DNA from: Streptomyces violaceoruber
Lineage (GTDB): Bacteria; Actinomycetota; Actinomycetes; Streptomycetales; Streptomycetaceae
Length of the DNA stretch: 64,000 nt
NCBI RefSeq assembly: GCF_033406955.1
Contig: NZ_CP137734.1
Location: 8,246,001-8,310,000 of the forward strand
Reading direction: 5' to 3'
Positions 43,261 through 51,632 of the stretch are shown here, piece after piece. Under the pieces are notes generated by a model. The model saw only the letters and a program-made list of their open reading frames with translations. It did no database searches and was not told the DNA's origin. The first letter of the stretch is position 1. Every line of letters begins with the position of its first letter. A program made the position numbers and the translations under genes.

Positions 43261-43422
43261 CTGCTCCCCCTCTTGTGCTCTCCTCGCCGTCCCGCCCGTC
43301 GGCCCACCCACCCCGCGCCAGGGAAGACCGAGGGGGCGTGGGAGGTGGGGGAGCGTGCCGTCGGGCCAGGGGAACGGGCGTCGTGCGGCCGTCGGGAGTC
43401 AGTCCCGCAACCGTGCCCTCAT

Positions 43423-43452
43423 CGAGTCGTAACGTATCATACAAGTGATGAC
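43423..43452. promoter_or_regulatory. GntR-type operator, copy 2
   Basis: Matches the site at 32171 at 26 of 30 positions. Core ACTTGTATGATACGT on the minus strand, including TATGAT, which may itself be the -10 element of the main operon. It overlaps the stop codon of the FAH gene (43437) and lies 163 bp upstream of the dehydratase start. The leader between (43261-43422) holds no gene I can support. Confidence 0.75.
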
Positions 43453-44315
43453 TGAGAAGAGGTCCGTGCGGGGACAAGCGCCTGGCGCTGGCGCCCCAGT
43501 CCCTCGATCTCGATCTCCATCACGTCACCGGGCCGCAGGTAGGGGAAGCGCCCGGACAGGGCGACGCCCTCCGGGGTGCCGGTGTTGATGACGTCGCCCG
43601 GGTCCAGGACCAGGTACTGGCTCAGGTCGTACACGAGCTGCGCGACGGAGAAGATCATGTCGGCGGTGCGCGAGTCCTGCCGCGGTTCGCCGTTGACGAA
43701 GGACCGCAGCCGCAGAGCCTGGACGTCGGGCACCTCGTCGGCCGGTACCAGGAAGGGGCCGAGCGGGTTGAACGTGGCGCAGGACTTGCCCTTGGACCAC
43801 TGGCCCCCGGAGTGCTCCAGCTGGAAGTCCCGCTCGGACACGTCGTTGGAGACGGCGTAGCCGGCCACGTGCTCCAGGGCTTGCCCGGGGGAGTCCAGGT
43901 ACCGCGCCGTCCGGCCGATGACGACGGCGAGTTCGACCTCCCAGTCCGTCCTGGCGGAGCCGCGCGGGATCTCCACCTCGTCGTTCGGGCCGACCACCGT
44001 GTTCGGCGGCTTGAAGAAGATCACCGGGCGGGTGGGCGGCTCGCTGCCGGACTCCGCCGCGTGGGCCGCGTAGTTCTGGCCGATGCAGACCACCGCGCCG
44101 GGCCGCGCGACGGGTGGTCCGAAGCGCAGCCCCTCGGTCCGCAGCGGGGGCAGGACGTCGTCGGCCAGGGCCCGACGGGTGCGGGCGATGCCGTCCGCCG
44201 CGAGGAAGGCGCCGTCGATGTCGGAGGTCAGGGAGGAGAGGTCCCGGGTGACGCCCCGGTCGTCGATGACGGCGGGGCGTTCCCGCCCGGGGTCTCCGAG
44301 CCGTACGAGTTTCAT
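43437..44315 (-). CDS. FAH-family 2,4-diketo-3-deoxy-L-fuconate hydrolase candidate
   Basis: A 292-residue fumarylacetoacetate-hydrolase-fold protein, a member of the group that includes the hydrolase splitting 2,4-diketo-3-deoxy-L-fuconate to pyruvate and L-lactate. Metal and active-site residues appear in CIGQNYAAHAAESG, FFKPPNTVVGPNDEVEIP, WEVELAVVIG and NDVSERDFQLEHSGGQW; GDVINTGTPEGVALS closes the fold. AAGGAAA precedes ATG 44315 by about 8 nt. It is distinct from the XylX-type protein at 27995. The substrate is inferred because mutarotase, dehydrogenase, lactonase, dehydratase and SDR genes are all close by. Confidence 0.87.
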   Translation of the reverse strand: MKLVRLGDPGRERPAVIDDRGVTRDLSSLTSDIDGAFLAADGIARTRRALADDVLPPLRTEGLRFGPPVARPGAVVCIGQNYAAHAAESGSEPPTRPVIFFKPPNTVVGPNDEVEIPRGSARTDWEVELAVVIGRTARYLDSPGQALEHVAGYAVSNDVSERDFQLEHSGGQWSKGKSCATFNPLGPFLVPADEVPDVQALRLRSFVNGEPRQDSRTADMIFSVAQLVYDLSQYLVLDPGDVINTGTPEGVALSGRFPYLRPGDVMEIEIEGLGRQRQALVPARTSSQSSLV

Positions 44316-44536
44316 GGGTCGCTTTCCTTGGTCGGGAGCCGGGTCCGGCCGTGCCGCCGCTCGCGCCGGACATGTCCGTACGGCCGGCCCGGTGCGGAGA
44401 TGGCGAAGACGGTCGTCACCGTGATGAGAGGGGTGCCGACTTCCCGGTGCGCGCGGACGTCCGCCGTGATCGGCGCCGTGCCGGCGCCGCCGCTCCGGGA
44501 CTTGCGGGCCCAGTATCGGTGTACGGCACCGCTTGT

Positions 44537-44572
44537 TGTCAATGGACTGGTTTACTGTCAACAGGCTGACAG
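44537..44572. promoter_or_regulatory. Candidate IclR operator in the FAH/iclR intergenic region
   Basis: Two TGTCAA boxes start 19 bp apart (44537 and 44556), and the second forms an inverted repeat, CTGTCA (44555-44560) with TGACAG (44567-44572). On the minus strand the first box reads TTGACA and could be the -35 of the FAH gene; on the plus strand TAGGGT at 44574 may be a -10 for iclR. Confidence 0.45.
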
Positions 44573-44587
44573 CTAGGGTGTGACGCC

Positions 44588-45370
44588 ATGAGTACTCGGG
44601 ACGGATCGGTATGGGCCAGTGCCGCACCGGCGCCGGCGGTGCTGCGGGCGGGCGCGATCCTCGACGCGCTGGCGGACGCCCGCGGCCGGGCGCTGTCGCC
44701 CGCCCAACTGGCCGCCGCCGCGGGCGGCATACCGCGCGCGTCCGTCGTCAACATCTGCGCGGCCCTGCGCGAACAGGAACTGGTCCACGCCGTGGACGGC
44801 GGCTTCGCTCTCGGACCGGGCCTGCTCCGGCTCGCCCAGTCCTATCTCGACGCCTTCGATCCCGTACGCAGCTTCCGGGAGCAGGTGAGCCGCCTGGGCG
44901 ACCGGGAGGAGACGCTCCAGCTGGCCACCATGGACGGCGCGGACGTCGTCTACCTGGCGGTGCACGAGGGCACCGTCCTGATGCGCCTCACCAGCCGGGC
45001 GGGGGCGAGGCTGCCGGTCACCTGCACGGCGCTGGGCAAGGCCATGCTGGCCGGCCTGGACGACAGCGGGGTGTGTGAACTGCTGGCATCCCGGGAGCCG
45101 TTCGAGGCGCGCACGCCCTGGTCCCTCACGACGCTCGACGCGCTGCTCGCGGAGGTGCGCGAGGTGCGCACGGCCGGACACGCCGTCGACGACCAGGAGG
45201 CCGCCGAGGGGATCGTGTGCGTGGCGGCGGCCGTTCCCGGACCGGCCGGGGGCGGCCGGTCCTTCGCCGTCAGTTCCTCGCTGCTCAAGTCCGAGGCCAC
45301 CCCCGAGCGGGTGGCGGAGCTCGCCGCGCTCATCAAGGGTGTCGTGCGGAGGATGGGCGGAGCGGCGTGA
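44588..45370 (+). CDS. IclR-family regulator
   Basis: A 260-residue regulator with an N-terminal winged helix (about 15-75; LSPAQLAAAAGGIPRASVVN) and a C-terminal effector domain with VYLAVHEGTVLMRLTSRAGA, TALGKAMLAGL and GYAVDDQE-like GHAVDDQEAAEG. IclR proteins sense small acids. It is divergent from the FAH hydrolase gene with a candidate operator between, so it probably controls that enzyme. ATG 44588 lies only about 9 nt after TAGGGT, so the transcript may be leaderless. Confidence 0.9.
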   Translation: MSTRDGSVWASAAPAPAVLRAGAILDALADARGRALSPAQLAAAAGGIPRASVVNICAALREQELVHAVDGGFALGPGLLRLAQSYLDAFDPVRSFREQVSRLGDREETLQLATMDGADVVYLAVHEGTVLMRLTSRAGARLPVTCTALGKAMLAGLDDSGVCELLASREPFEARTPWSLTTLDALLAEVREVRTAGHAVDDQEAAEGIVCVAAAVPGPAGGGRSFAVSSSLLKSEATPERVAELAALIKGVVRRMGGAA

Positions 45371-45407
45371 GATGAAACCGCTGGTGGCGCTCGGCTCACC
45401 GTCCGGG

Positions 45408-46583
45408 TCAGGTGGCGGGCCCGGACCCGTCGGTCAGGTAGCGGGCGGTCTCGCCCGCGGCATGGTCGGCGAACATCGGCCCGGCGGCATCCGGGTCACC
45501 GGAGCGCAGGACGTCCAGCAGTTCGGCGTGGTGCTCGGCCATCGCGCCCCAGCCGCCCGCGTAGCGCGGGTCGCCCAGGACGTGCAGGTCCCACAGGCTG
45601 GACTCGATCATGCGCCACAGGCGGATCAGGGCCGCGTTGCGGGCGGCTTCGCACACATGCCGGTGAAATGACATGTCGGCGTCGCGGAAGGCGCCGATGT
45701 CGTCCTCGGCTGCGGCCCGGCGCAGTCGGGTCACGTCCTCGGCGAGCAGCCGCGTGTGCTCGGCGTCCAGCCGTCCGGCCACCCGGCGGGCCGCGTACTC
45801 CTCGAACATCACCCGGATGTCCCGGATGTCCTGCGCCTGCCGTTCGGAGACCTGCGCGACATAAGTGCCGCGGTGCGGTTGGGAGATGACCAGGCCCTCG
45901 TAGGCGAGGCGTTTGATCGCCTCGCGGGGCGGGGCCTGACTGGTGCCGAAACCGCGTGCGATCTCCGACTCGACCAGGCGCTGACCCGGTGCCAGCCGGC
46001 CGCTGACGATCCAGTCGCGCAGCAGCGCGTACACGTGGTCGGAGAGCAACTGCCGCGGCATGCGCGGCGTGCCCGGCACCGGACCGCCCCGGGTGCGGCT
46101 CGCTTCCCCGCCCTCCTGCCCGTCCGCCGCCCCGCGCGGCCGGCTCGGACGTCCGTCCGGCCGTTCGGGCAGCCTGGCCTCCTGCTCCCGCCAGATCCGG
46201 GCGACGGTGGACTGCGACAGTCCGAGCGTGTCGGACAGCGAGCGGGTCGAGGGCACCGGGGCACCGGCGCGGGCCTGTTCGACCACGGCCGCGATCCGGG
46301 CCTCCGCCTCCTGCCGGTTGCTGCTGCGGGGCCGCCCCGAGCGAGGTGCGTCGTGCAGACCGGCGAGGCCCCGCCGGAGATAGCGCTCCCGCCACTTGGC
46401 CACCGTGGTGGGACTGACCGTGAGCCGCTGCGCGACCTCCGCGTTGGTCAGTCCCTCGGCACAGGCCAGGACGATCCGGCCGCGCAGCCGGAGGCCGGCC
46501 TGCTGCCGCCGGGCGAGCTCCGCGAGGGCCGCCCGGTCCTCCGCACTGAGCTGGGGAAACTCCGGCAGGACGGGATCGGTCAT
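45408..46583 (-). CDS. GntR/FCD regulator fused to an IS630-like helix-turn-helix
   Basis: A 391-residue protein with two unrelated DNA-binding parts. Residues 10-110 resemble the N terminus of IS630-type transposases (GRIVLACAEGLTNAEVAQRL, TVAKWRERYLRRGLAGLHDA, SGRPR), followed by a second HTH (SLSDTLGLSQSTVARIW). After an Arg/Gly linker comes a complete FadR-type GntR regulator: winged helix at about 170-235 (LAPGQRLVESEIARGFGTSQ; KRLAYEGLVISQPHRGTYVA) and FCD domain to the end. It starts at ATG 46583 with AGGAAG upstream. It converges on iclR and is divergent from the beta-helix fucosidase candidate, which it may regulate. Confidence 0.86.
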   Translation of the reverse strand: MTDPVLPEFPQLSAEDRAALAELARRQQAGLRLRGRIVLACAEGLTNAEVAQRLTVSPTTVAKWRERYLRRGLAGLHDAPRSGRPRSSNRQEAEARIAAVVEQARAGAPVPSTRSLSDTLGLSQSTVARIWREQEARLPERPDGRPSRPRGAADGQEGGEASRTRGGPVPGTPRMPRQLLSDHVYALLRDWIVSGRLAPGQRLVESEIARGFGTSQAPPREAIKRLAYEGLVISQPHRGTYVAQVSERQAQDIRDIRVMFEEYAARRVAGRLDAEHTRLLAEDVTRLRRAAAEDDIGAFRDADMSFHRHVCEAARNAALIRLWRMIESSLWDLHVLGDPRYAGGWGAMAEHHAELLDVLRSGDPDAAGPMFADHAAGETARYLTDGSGPAT

Positions 46584-46676
46584 GGCACCGCGCTTCCTGG
46601 GATGCGTGAACTTATGACTCACGGGCCGCGAGTTCGTCGCCCCTTTGGTCATCAATTTCAGGTTCAGCCAAGCGTA

Positions 46677-46705
46677 TTGACGACACCACGGCACGAACAT
46701 ATTAA
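46677..46705 (+). promoter_or_regulatory. Candidate promoter for the beta-helix/GH95 unit
   Basis: TTGACG (46677-46682) and TATTAA (46700-46705) are 17 bp apart, in an AT-rich island within the 500-bp intergenic region. Transcription would run toward 47083 with a leader of about 370 nt. Confidence 0.4.
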
Positions 46706-46888
46706 CTATCGTTGCTCGATCAGTGACCCACTAATCGTGTACGCGATGCCGTGCGGGTGCTCCACCGGAGCGGGTGTCCGCAGGGGCGGTCCCCGCCCCA
46801 TGCCGCTCCGGACGGCGTCCGCGACCGGCGCGACGCCGCCGGAGGAGGGCACGAAGCCCCCGCACCCGGAGCACGGGCCCGCGCGACA

Positions 46889-46984
46889 CCGGCTTCCGTG
46901 CCGGCGGTTCCGGCTTCCGCACCGGCTCCGGTTCCGGCTTCCGTCCGGCTCCGGCTCCAGCTCCGGTTTCCGCACCGGCTCCGG
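46889..46984 (+). repeat. Degenerate CCGGCTTCCG/CCGGCTCCGG repeats
   Basis: CCGGCTTCCG and CCGGCTCCGG units recur three times each, and a 17-bp exact direct repeat (TTCCGCACCGGCTCCGG) occurs at 46915 and 46968. They lie in the leader of the beta-helix gene. One frame through them is open and joins that gene, but it has no start signal of its own. Confidence 0.5.
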
Positions 46985-47082
46985 CGCCCGTGACGGTACG
47001 GCACACCCGCCCCGTCCGGCCCACGTGGATCCGGACGACGACACCACGCACCCTCACGCACTCCGTACGACAAGGAGACCTC

Positions 47083-48972
47083 GTGCCAACCACCCAGGTA
47101 CGCCCCGTACGACGAAGGACCGCAAGACTCCCCCTGCTGCTCGCGGCCGGCGCCCTGCTGGTCGGCGGCGCCACTGTGGGCACACCCGACGCGAGCGCCC
47201 AGCCGGCGGGCTGCAGGGCCACCGAGCTGTTCGTGTCCCCCGACGGGAACGACAAGGCCAAGGGCACGAAGGACAAGCCCTTCAAGACCATCGAAAAGGC
47301 CCGCGACCACATCCGCGACAAGGGTCTCAACCGGCCCGGCAGGATGCGCTGCGACATCCACGTCAACCTGAGGGCCGGCGACTACCCGGTGAACCGGACC
47401 GTCGAACTCGACGACCGCGACTCGGGCGCCGGTGGCCACCAGGTCGTCTACCGCTCCTACGACGGCCCCGGCAAGGCCCGCGTGACGGGCGCCGAGCCGG
47501 TGACCGGCTGGGAGGAGTACAAGGACGGCATCTACCGTGCCGACGTCGGCACGGACAACCCCTTCTACACCCTCTTCGAGGACGGCACCCGCGCCACCAC
47601 CGCCCGCTACCCCAACCGCAAGTCCGAGGAGGAGTGGGCCCCATACCTCACCTCCACCCTCCCGGAGCCGGAGAAGGAGGCCGTCCACCAGTGGCTGTAC
47701 TCCAACCCCGGTGACTGGGACGCCACGTGGGACCTCGGCAACGCCCAGGCGGTGGTCTGGTCCGGCGGCAGCTGGAGCTGGTTCACCGACACCGTCCCGA
47801 TCCGGGACTGGAACCCGGCCAAGAACCAGATGACGCTCAAGTACTGGACCCGGTACGCGCTCAACAACTCCGGCGGGGGCTCGCGCTACTTCCTCCAGAA
47901 CTCCCTCGACTTCCTGGACCAGGCCGGCGAGTACTACCTGGACTTCAAGAAGGGGCAGCTCTACTACAAGCCCCGCGGCGACATCGACGACGTCACCGTG
48001 CTGCGGCCCACGGTCAAGACCCTGTTCGACCTGGCCGGCACCGCCCCGGACCGGCGGGTCCAGAACGTCACGCTGGACGGACTCGCCCTGCAGTACACCG
48101 ACTTCGTCGACTGGTACCGCAACGGGTGGATCAGCGACGGCGACTCCGGCGAGGTGCACAAGTACCCGGAGTACGACCGGCAGATCGAGATGCCGCGCAA
48201 CCGCTTCGGCGCCGTCTCCGTCACCAACAGCAAGGACGTCACCCTGTCCCGGCTGAAGATCTCGGACACCGGCTACCACGCCGTCTACGCGCTCGCCGCC
48301 AACGACCACCTGACCGTCCGCGACAGCCTGCTGGAGAACATCGGCGCCGACGGAATCAAGGTGGAGGGCCCCTACCCGGGCGAGGGGAACACCTCCAACG
48401 GCCATCTGCTCACCAACAACTACATCACCCACTACGGTGAACTGAACCCCGGCGACGCCTCCGGCATCGAGCTGATGAACACCGGGCACAACACGGTCAG
48501 CCACAGCCACGTCAAGCACAGCGCCCGCTACGGCATCAGCCTCGAGGTCCGGCCGGAAGTGGCCCTCAAGGACAACTACGCCCGCGGCAACACCTTCGAG
48601 TACCTGCGCATCGACGAAGCCGGCCTGGACAGCGGCGACATGGGCGCCTTCTACACCTACGGCGTCAACAACGTCGAGCCGTACCCGATGGACAACCACG
48701 TGCGCCAGATGGTCGTCGGCGACGTGATCCCGGACGAGTCGATGCCCGACAGCGGCACCCGGGGCATTCACATGGACGCCGGCGGCTGCGGCTTCACCTT
48801 CGAGGACATCGAGGTGGGCAGGACCACCGACCAGTCGTACCAGAGCTACCAGTGCAACGACGTGAAGAACACCAACTGGGAGGACGGGTACGACGCCTCC
48901 AGGATGGAGTACGACAAGATCGGCGTCACCGCCGGCTTCCCCTACCCGCTGCCCGACGGGGACACCCAGTGA
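47083..48972 (+). CDS. Exported right-handed beta-helix protein, GH141-like fucosidase candidate
   Basis: A 629-residue exported protein. A Sec-type signal (RRRTARLPLLLAAGALLVGG, cut near SAQPA, about residue 40) precedes TELFVSPDGNDKAKGTKDKP, a typical opening of large parallel beta-helix glycosidases of the GH141 type. Helix rungs carry repeated Asn/Asp/His turns (NVTLDGLALQYTDFVDW, NSKDVTLSRLKISDTGYHAV, NNYITHYGELNPGDASGIEL). GH141 includes an alpha-L-fucosidase acting on rhamnogalacturonan II. Start GTG 47083 has AAGGAG five bases upstream. The GH95 gene follows after a hairpin. Family assignment is moderate; fucosidase activity is inferred from context. Confidence 0.78.
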   Translation: MPTTQVRPVRRRTARLPLLLAAGALLVGGATVGTPDASAQPAGCRATELFVSPDGNDKAKGTKDKPFKTIEKARDHIRDKGLNRPGRMRCDIHVNLRAGDYPVNRTVELDDRDSGAGGHQVVYRSYDGPGKARVTGAEPVTGWEEYKDGIYRADVGTDNPFYTLFEDGTRATTARYPNRKSEEEWAPYLTSTLPEPEKEAVHQWLYSNPGDWDATWDLGNAQAVVWSGGSWSWFTDTVPIRDWNPAKNQMTLKYWTRYALNNSGGGSRYFLQNSLDFLDQAGEYYLDFKKGQLYYKPRGDIDDVTVLRPTVKTLFDLAGTAPDRRVQNVTLDGLALQYTDFVDWYRNGWISDGDSGEVHKYPEYDRQIEMPRNRFGAVSVTNSKDVTLSRLKISDTGYHAVYALAANDHLTVRDSLLENIGADGIKVEGPYPGEGNTSNGHLLTNNYITHYGELNPGDASGIELMNTGHNTVSHSHVKHSARYGISLEVRPEVALKDNYARGNTFEYLRIDEAGLDSGDMGAFYTYGVNNVEPYPMDNHVRQMVVGDVIPDESMPDSGTRGIHMDAGGCGFTFEDIEVGRTTDQSYQSYQCNDVKNTNWEDGYDASRMEYDKIGVTAGFPYPLPDGDTQ

Positions 48973-49005
48973 GCGGTCGCTGACCGGTCGCCCCCCGGCG
49001 AACAC

Positions 49006-49041
49006 CCCCGGGCAGCGTGCCGCACGAGCCGCTGCCCGGGG
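49006..49041 (+). terminator. Hairpin between beta-helix and GH95 genes
   Basis: CCCCGGGCAGC (49006-49016) pairs perfectly with GCTGCCCGGGG (49031-49041) around a 14-nt loop, 34 bp after the beta-helix stop. It is probably a terminator or processing site between the two fucosidase-type genes. Confidence 0.7.
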
Positions 49042-49125
49042 TGCGGTGGGCGCGGGCTCCCGGACCCGCCCGCGCCCGGCACAGAGCATTCGCACCGCCC
49101 TCGACACATGCCTGGAGGCTTTGCC

Positions 49126-51555
49126 ATGCCCGAGTTCTCCCGACGAAACGTCCTGGCCGCGGCCGGAGCCTCCGCGGCGGCGACCGCGCTGAGCGCCGCT
49201 CCCGCGCCGGCCGCACCGCAGACGGCGGACACCGCCGCGTCGGCGGCGCCGGGCGAGGACCACGCCGCCGCACCGATGCGGCTGTGGTACCGCGCCCCGG
49301 CGCAGGAGTGGCTCGAGGCCCTGCCGGTCGGCAACGGCCGGCTCGGCGCCATGGTCTTCGGCGGCACCGACACCGAACGGCTCCAGCTCAACGAGGACAG
49401 CCTGTGGGCCGGCGGCCCGGGCGACTACGCCCGTCCCGACGCCGTTCGGCACCTGGCGGAGATCCGCCGGCTGGTGGTCGAGGAGAAGTGGAACCGGGCA
49501 CAGCGCCTCATCGACGCCGAGTTCCTGGGCAGCCCCTCGGAGCAGGCCGCCTACCAGGTGCTCGGCGACCTCGAACTCACCCTCGCCGGTGAGGGCGAGG
49601 CCGCCGACTACGAACGCGAGCTGGACCTGGAGACCGCCGTCGCCCGCACCACCTACACCCGGGGCGGGGTACGCCACGTCCGCGAGGTCTTCGCCAGCGC
49701 CCCCGACCAGGTCCTCGTCGTCCGGCTGAGCGCGGACACCCCGGGTGCCGTCGGCTTCACCGCCCGCTTCACCAGCCCGCAGCGCTCCGGCGGCTCGGCC
49801 GTGGACGCGCACACCATCGCCCTCGACGGTGTCGGCGGCGACTGGTACGGCCGGCCCGGCTCGGTGCGCTTCCGGGGCCTGGCCCGCGCCGAGTCCGAGG
49901 GCGGCCGGGTCTCCACCGACGGCGGAACACTCACCGTCGAGGGCGCCGACGCCGCCACCCTCGTCATCTCCCTGGCGACCAGCTACCGCAACTACCTCGA
50001 CGTCGGCGCCGACCCCGCCTCCCGGGCCCGCAACCACCTGGCGCCGGCCGCGAGGAAGCCGTACGCACACCTGCGCACCCGGCACGTCGCCGACCACCGG
50101 CGCCTGTTCGGCCGGGTCGCCCTCGACCTGGGTCCCTCGGAACGTGCCGAGCTGCCCACCGACGAACGCATCCCGCTGTTCGCCGACGGCAAGGACCCCC
50201 AACTGGCCGCGCTCTACTTCCAGTACGGCCGCTACCTGCTCGCCTCCTGCTCCCGGTCACCCGGACAGCCCGCCAATCTCCAGGGACTGTGGAACGACAG
50301 CCTGAACCCGGCCTGGGAGTCCAAGTACACCGTCAACATCAACTTCGAGATGAACTACTGGCCCGCCGGACCCGGCAACCTCGCCGAGTGCTGGGACCCG
50401 GCCGTGCGCATGGTGCACGAACTGGCCGAGTCCGGCACCCGCACCGCCAAGGCCCTCTACGACGCCCCCGGCTGGGTGCTCCACCACAACACCGACGGCT
50501 GGCGCGGCACCGCGCCGGTGGACGCCGCCCAGTACGGCATGTGGCCGACCGGCGGTGCCTGGCTGTGCGTGATGCTGTGGGACCACTACCGGTTCACCGG
50601 GGACACGGGCGCGCTGAGCCGCAACTACCCGGTGATGAAGGGGGCGGTGGAATTCTTCCTCGACACCCTCCAGGTGGACGCGGAGACCGGCTGGCTCGTC
50701 ACCAACCCCTCCCAGTCGCCCGAGGTGACCCACCACCAGGACGAGGGCGAGAGCGTCAGCATCTGCGCCGGCCCCACCATGGACATGCAGCTGCTGCGGG
50801 ACCTCTTCGACGCCTACCGCCAGGCCGCGGAGGTGCTGGACCGCGACAGCCGACTCGTCGGCCGGGTCACCGAGGTCCGCGACCGGCTCGCGCCCACCCG
50901 CGTCGGCCACCTGGGCCAGATCCAGGAGTGGCTGGTGGACTGGGAGGAGGCGGCCCTGGTCAGGAGCCGCCACGTGTCCCACCTGTACGGCGTGTTCCCC
51001 AGCGCCCAGATCACCCCGAGGGGCACCCCGGAACTTGCCGCGGCCGCCAAGAAGAGCCTGGAGCTGCGCGGCACGGCGGGACAGGGCTGGTCCCTCGCCT
51101 GGAAGATCAACATGTGGGCCCGGCTGCTGGAACCGGCGCGGGCCTACCAGCACCTGGCGGACCTGCTCACCCCGGCGCGCACCGCGCCGAACCTCTTCGA
51201 CCTCCACCCGCCCTTCCAGATCGACGGCAACTTCGGCGGCGTCTCCGGCATCACCGAGATGCTCCTGCAGAGCCACGCGGGCGAGATCGAGCTGCTGCCC
51301 GCCCTGCCCGAGGCATGGCCCACCGGATCCTTCCGGGGCCTGCGGGCGCGCGGCGGGTTCGAGGTCGACCTGGAGTGGACCGGCGCCGGCGTCACGCGCG
51401 CGGAGGTGCGTTCGCTGCTCGGCAACCCCGTACGGATCCGCACCCCGCACCCGGTGCGCGTCGAGGGCGCCGACGCCGACCGCTCCGAGGAGGCAGTGGT
51501 GTCCTTCGCCACCCACCGGGGCGGCCGGTACCGGCTCGCCCCGGTCACCCCGTAA
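49126..51555 (+). CDS. Exported GH95 alpha-L-fucosidase
   Basis: An 809-residue Tat-exported enzyme (SRRNVLAAAG at residues 5-14) that removes alpha-L-fucose by an inverting mechanism. It opens WLEALPVGNGRLGAMVFGGT, a GH95 hallmark, then a beta-sandwich, the (alpha/alpha)6 catalytic domain and a C-terminal beta domain. The residues known to matter in the bifidobacterial AfcA enzyme (Asn421, Asn423, Glu566, Asp766) have clear counterparts: N404-x-N406 in VNINFEMNYW, E601 in IQEWLVDW and D700 in FQIDGNFGG. ATG 49126 is preferred over ATG 49108 because it directly precedes the Tat signal and has GGAGG upstream. It would supply L-fucose to the uptake and oxidation genes. Confidence 0.95.
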   Translation: MPEFSRRNVLAAAGASAAATALSAAPAPAAPQTADTAASAAPGEDHAAAPMRLWYRAPAQEWLEALPVGNGRLGAMVFGGTDTERLQLNEDSLWAGGPGDYARPDAVRHLAEIRRLVVEEKWNRAQRLIDAEFLGSPSEQAAYQVLGDLELTLAGEGEAADYERELDLETAVARTTYTRGGVRHVREVFASAPDQVLVVRLSADTPGAVGFTARFTSPQRSGGSAVDAHTIALDGVGGDWYGRPGSVRFRGLARAESEGGRVSTDGGTLTVEGADAATLVISLATSYRNYLDVGADPASRARNHLAPAARKPYAHLRTRHVADHRRLFGRVALDLGPSERAELPTDERIPLFADGKDPQLAALYFQYGRYLLASCSRSPGQPANLQGLWNDSLNPAWESKYTVNINFEMNYWPAGPGNLAECWDPAVRMVHELAESGTRTAKALYDAPGWVLHHNTDGWRGTAPVDAAQYGMWPTGGAWLCVMLWDHYRFTGDTGALSRNYPVMKGAVEFFLDTLQVDAETGWLVTNPSQSPEVTHHQDEGESVSICAGPTMDMQLLRDLFDAYRQAAEVLDRDSRLVGRVTEVRDRLAPTRVGHLGQIQEWLVDWEEAALVRSRHVSHLYGVFPSAQITPRGTPELAAAAKKSLELRGTAGQGWSLAWKINMWARLLEPARAYQHLADLLTPARTAPNLFDLHPPFQIDGNFGGVSGITEMLLQSHAGEIELLPALPEAWPTGSFRGLRARGGFEVDLEWTGAGVTRAEVRSLLGNPVRIRTPHPVRVEGADADRSEEAVVSFATHRGGRYRLAPVTP

Positions 51556-51632
51556 CGGCGCCCCGTCATGCCGCCGCCGCGACCGCCCACCCGAACGGGG
51601 CGACCGCGGCAGGGCGGTGTTGGATGGGTGCC

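Noticed and set aside
46889..46984. CRISPR-like repeat array
   Set aside because: The units are short, GC-rich and degenerate, without constant spacers or cas genes.
46774..47082. In-frame extension of the beta-helix gene to an ATG at 46774
   Set aside because: The extension is repetitive and Arg-rich, while GTG 47083 has AAGGAG at ideal spacing and is followed directly by a signal peptide.
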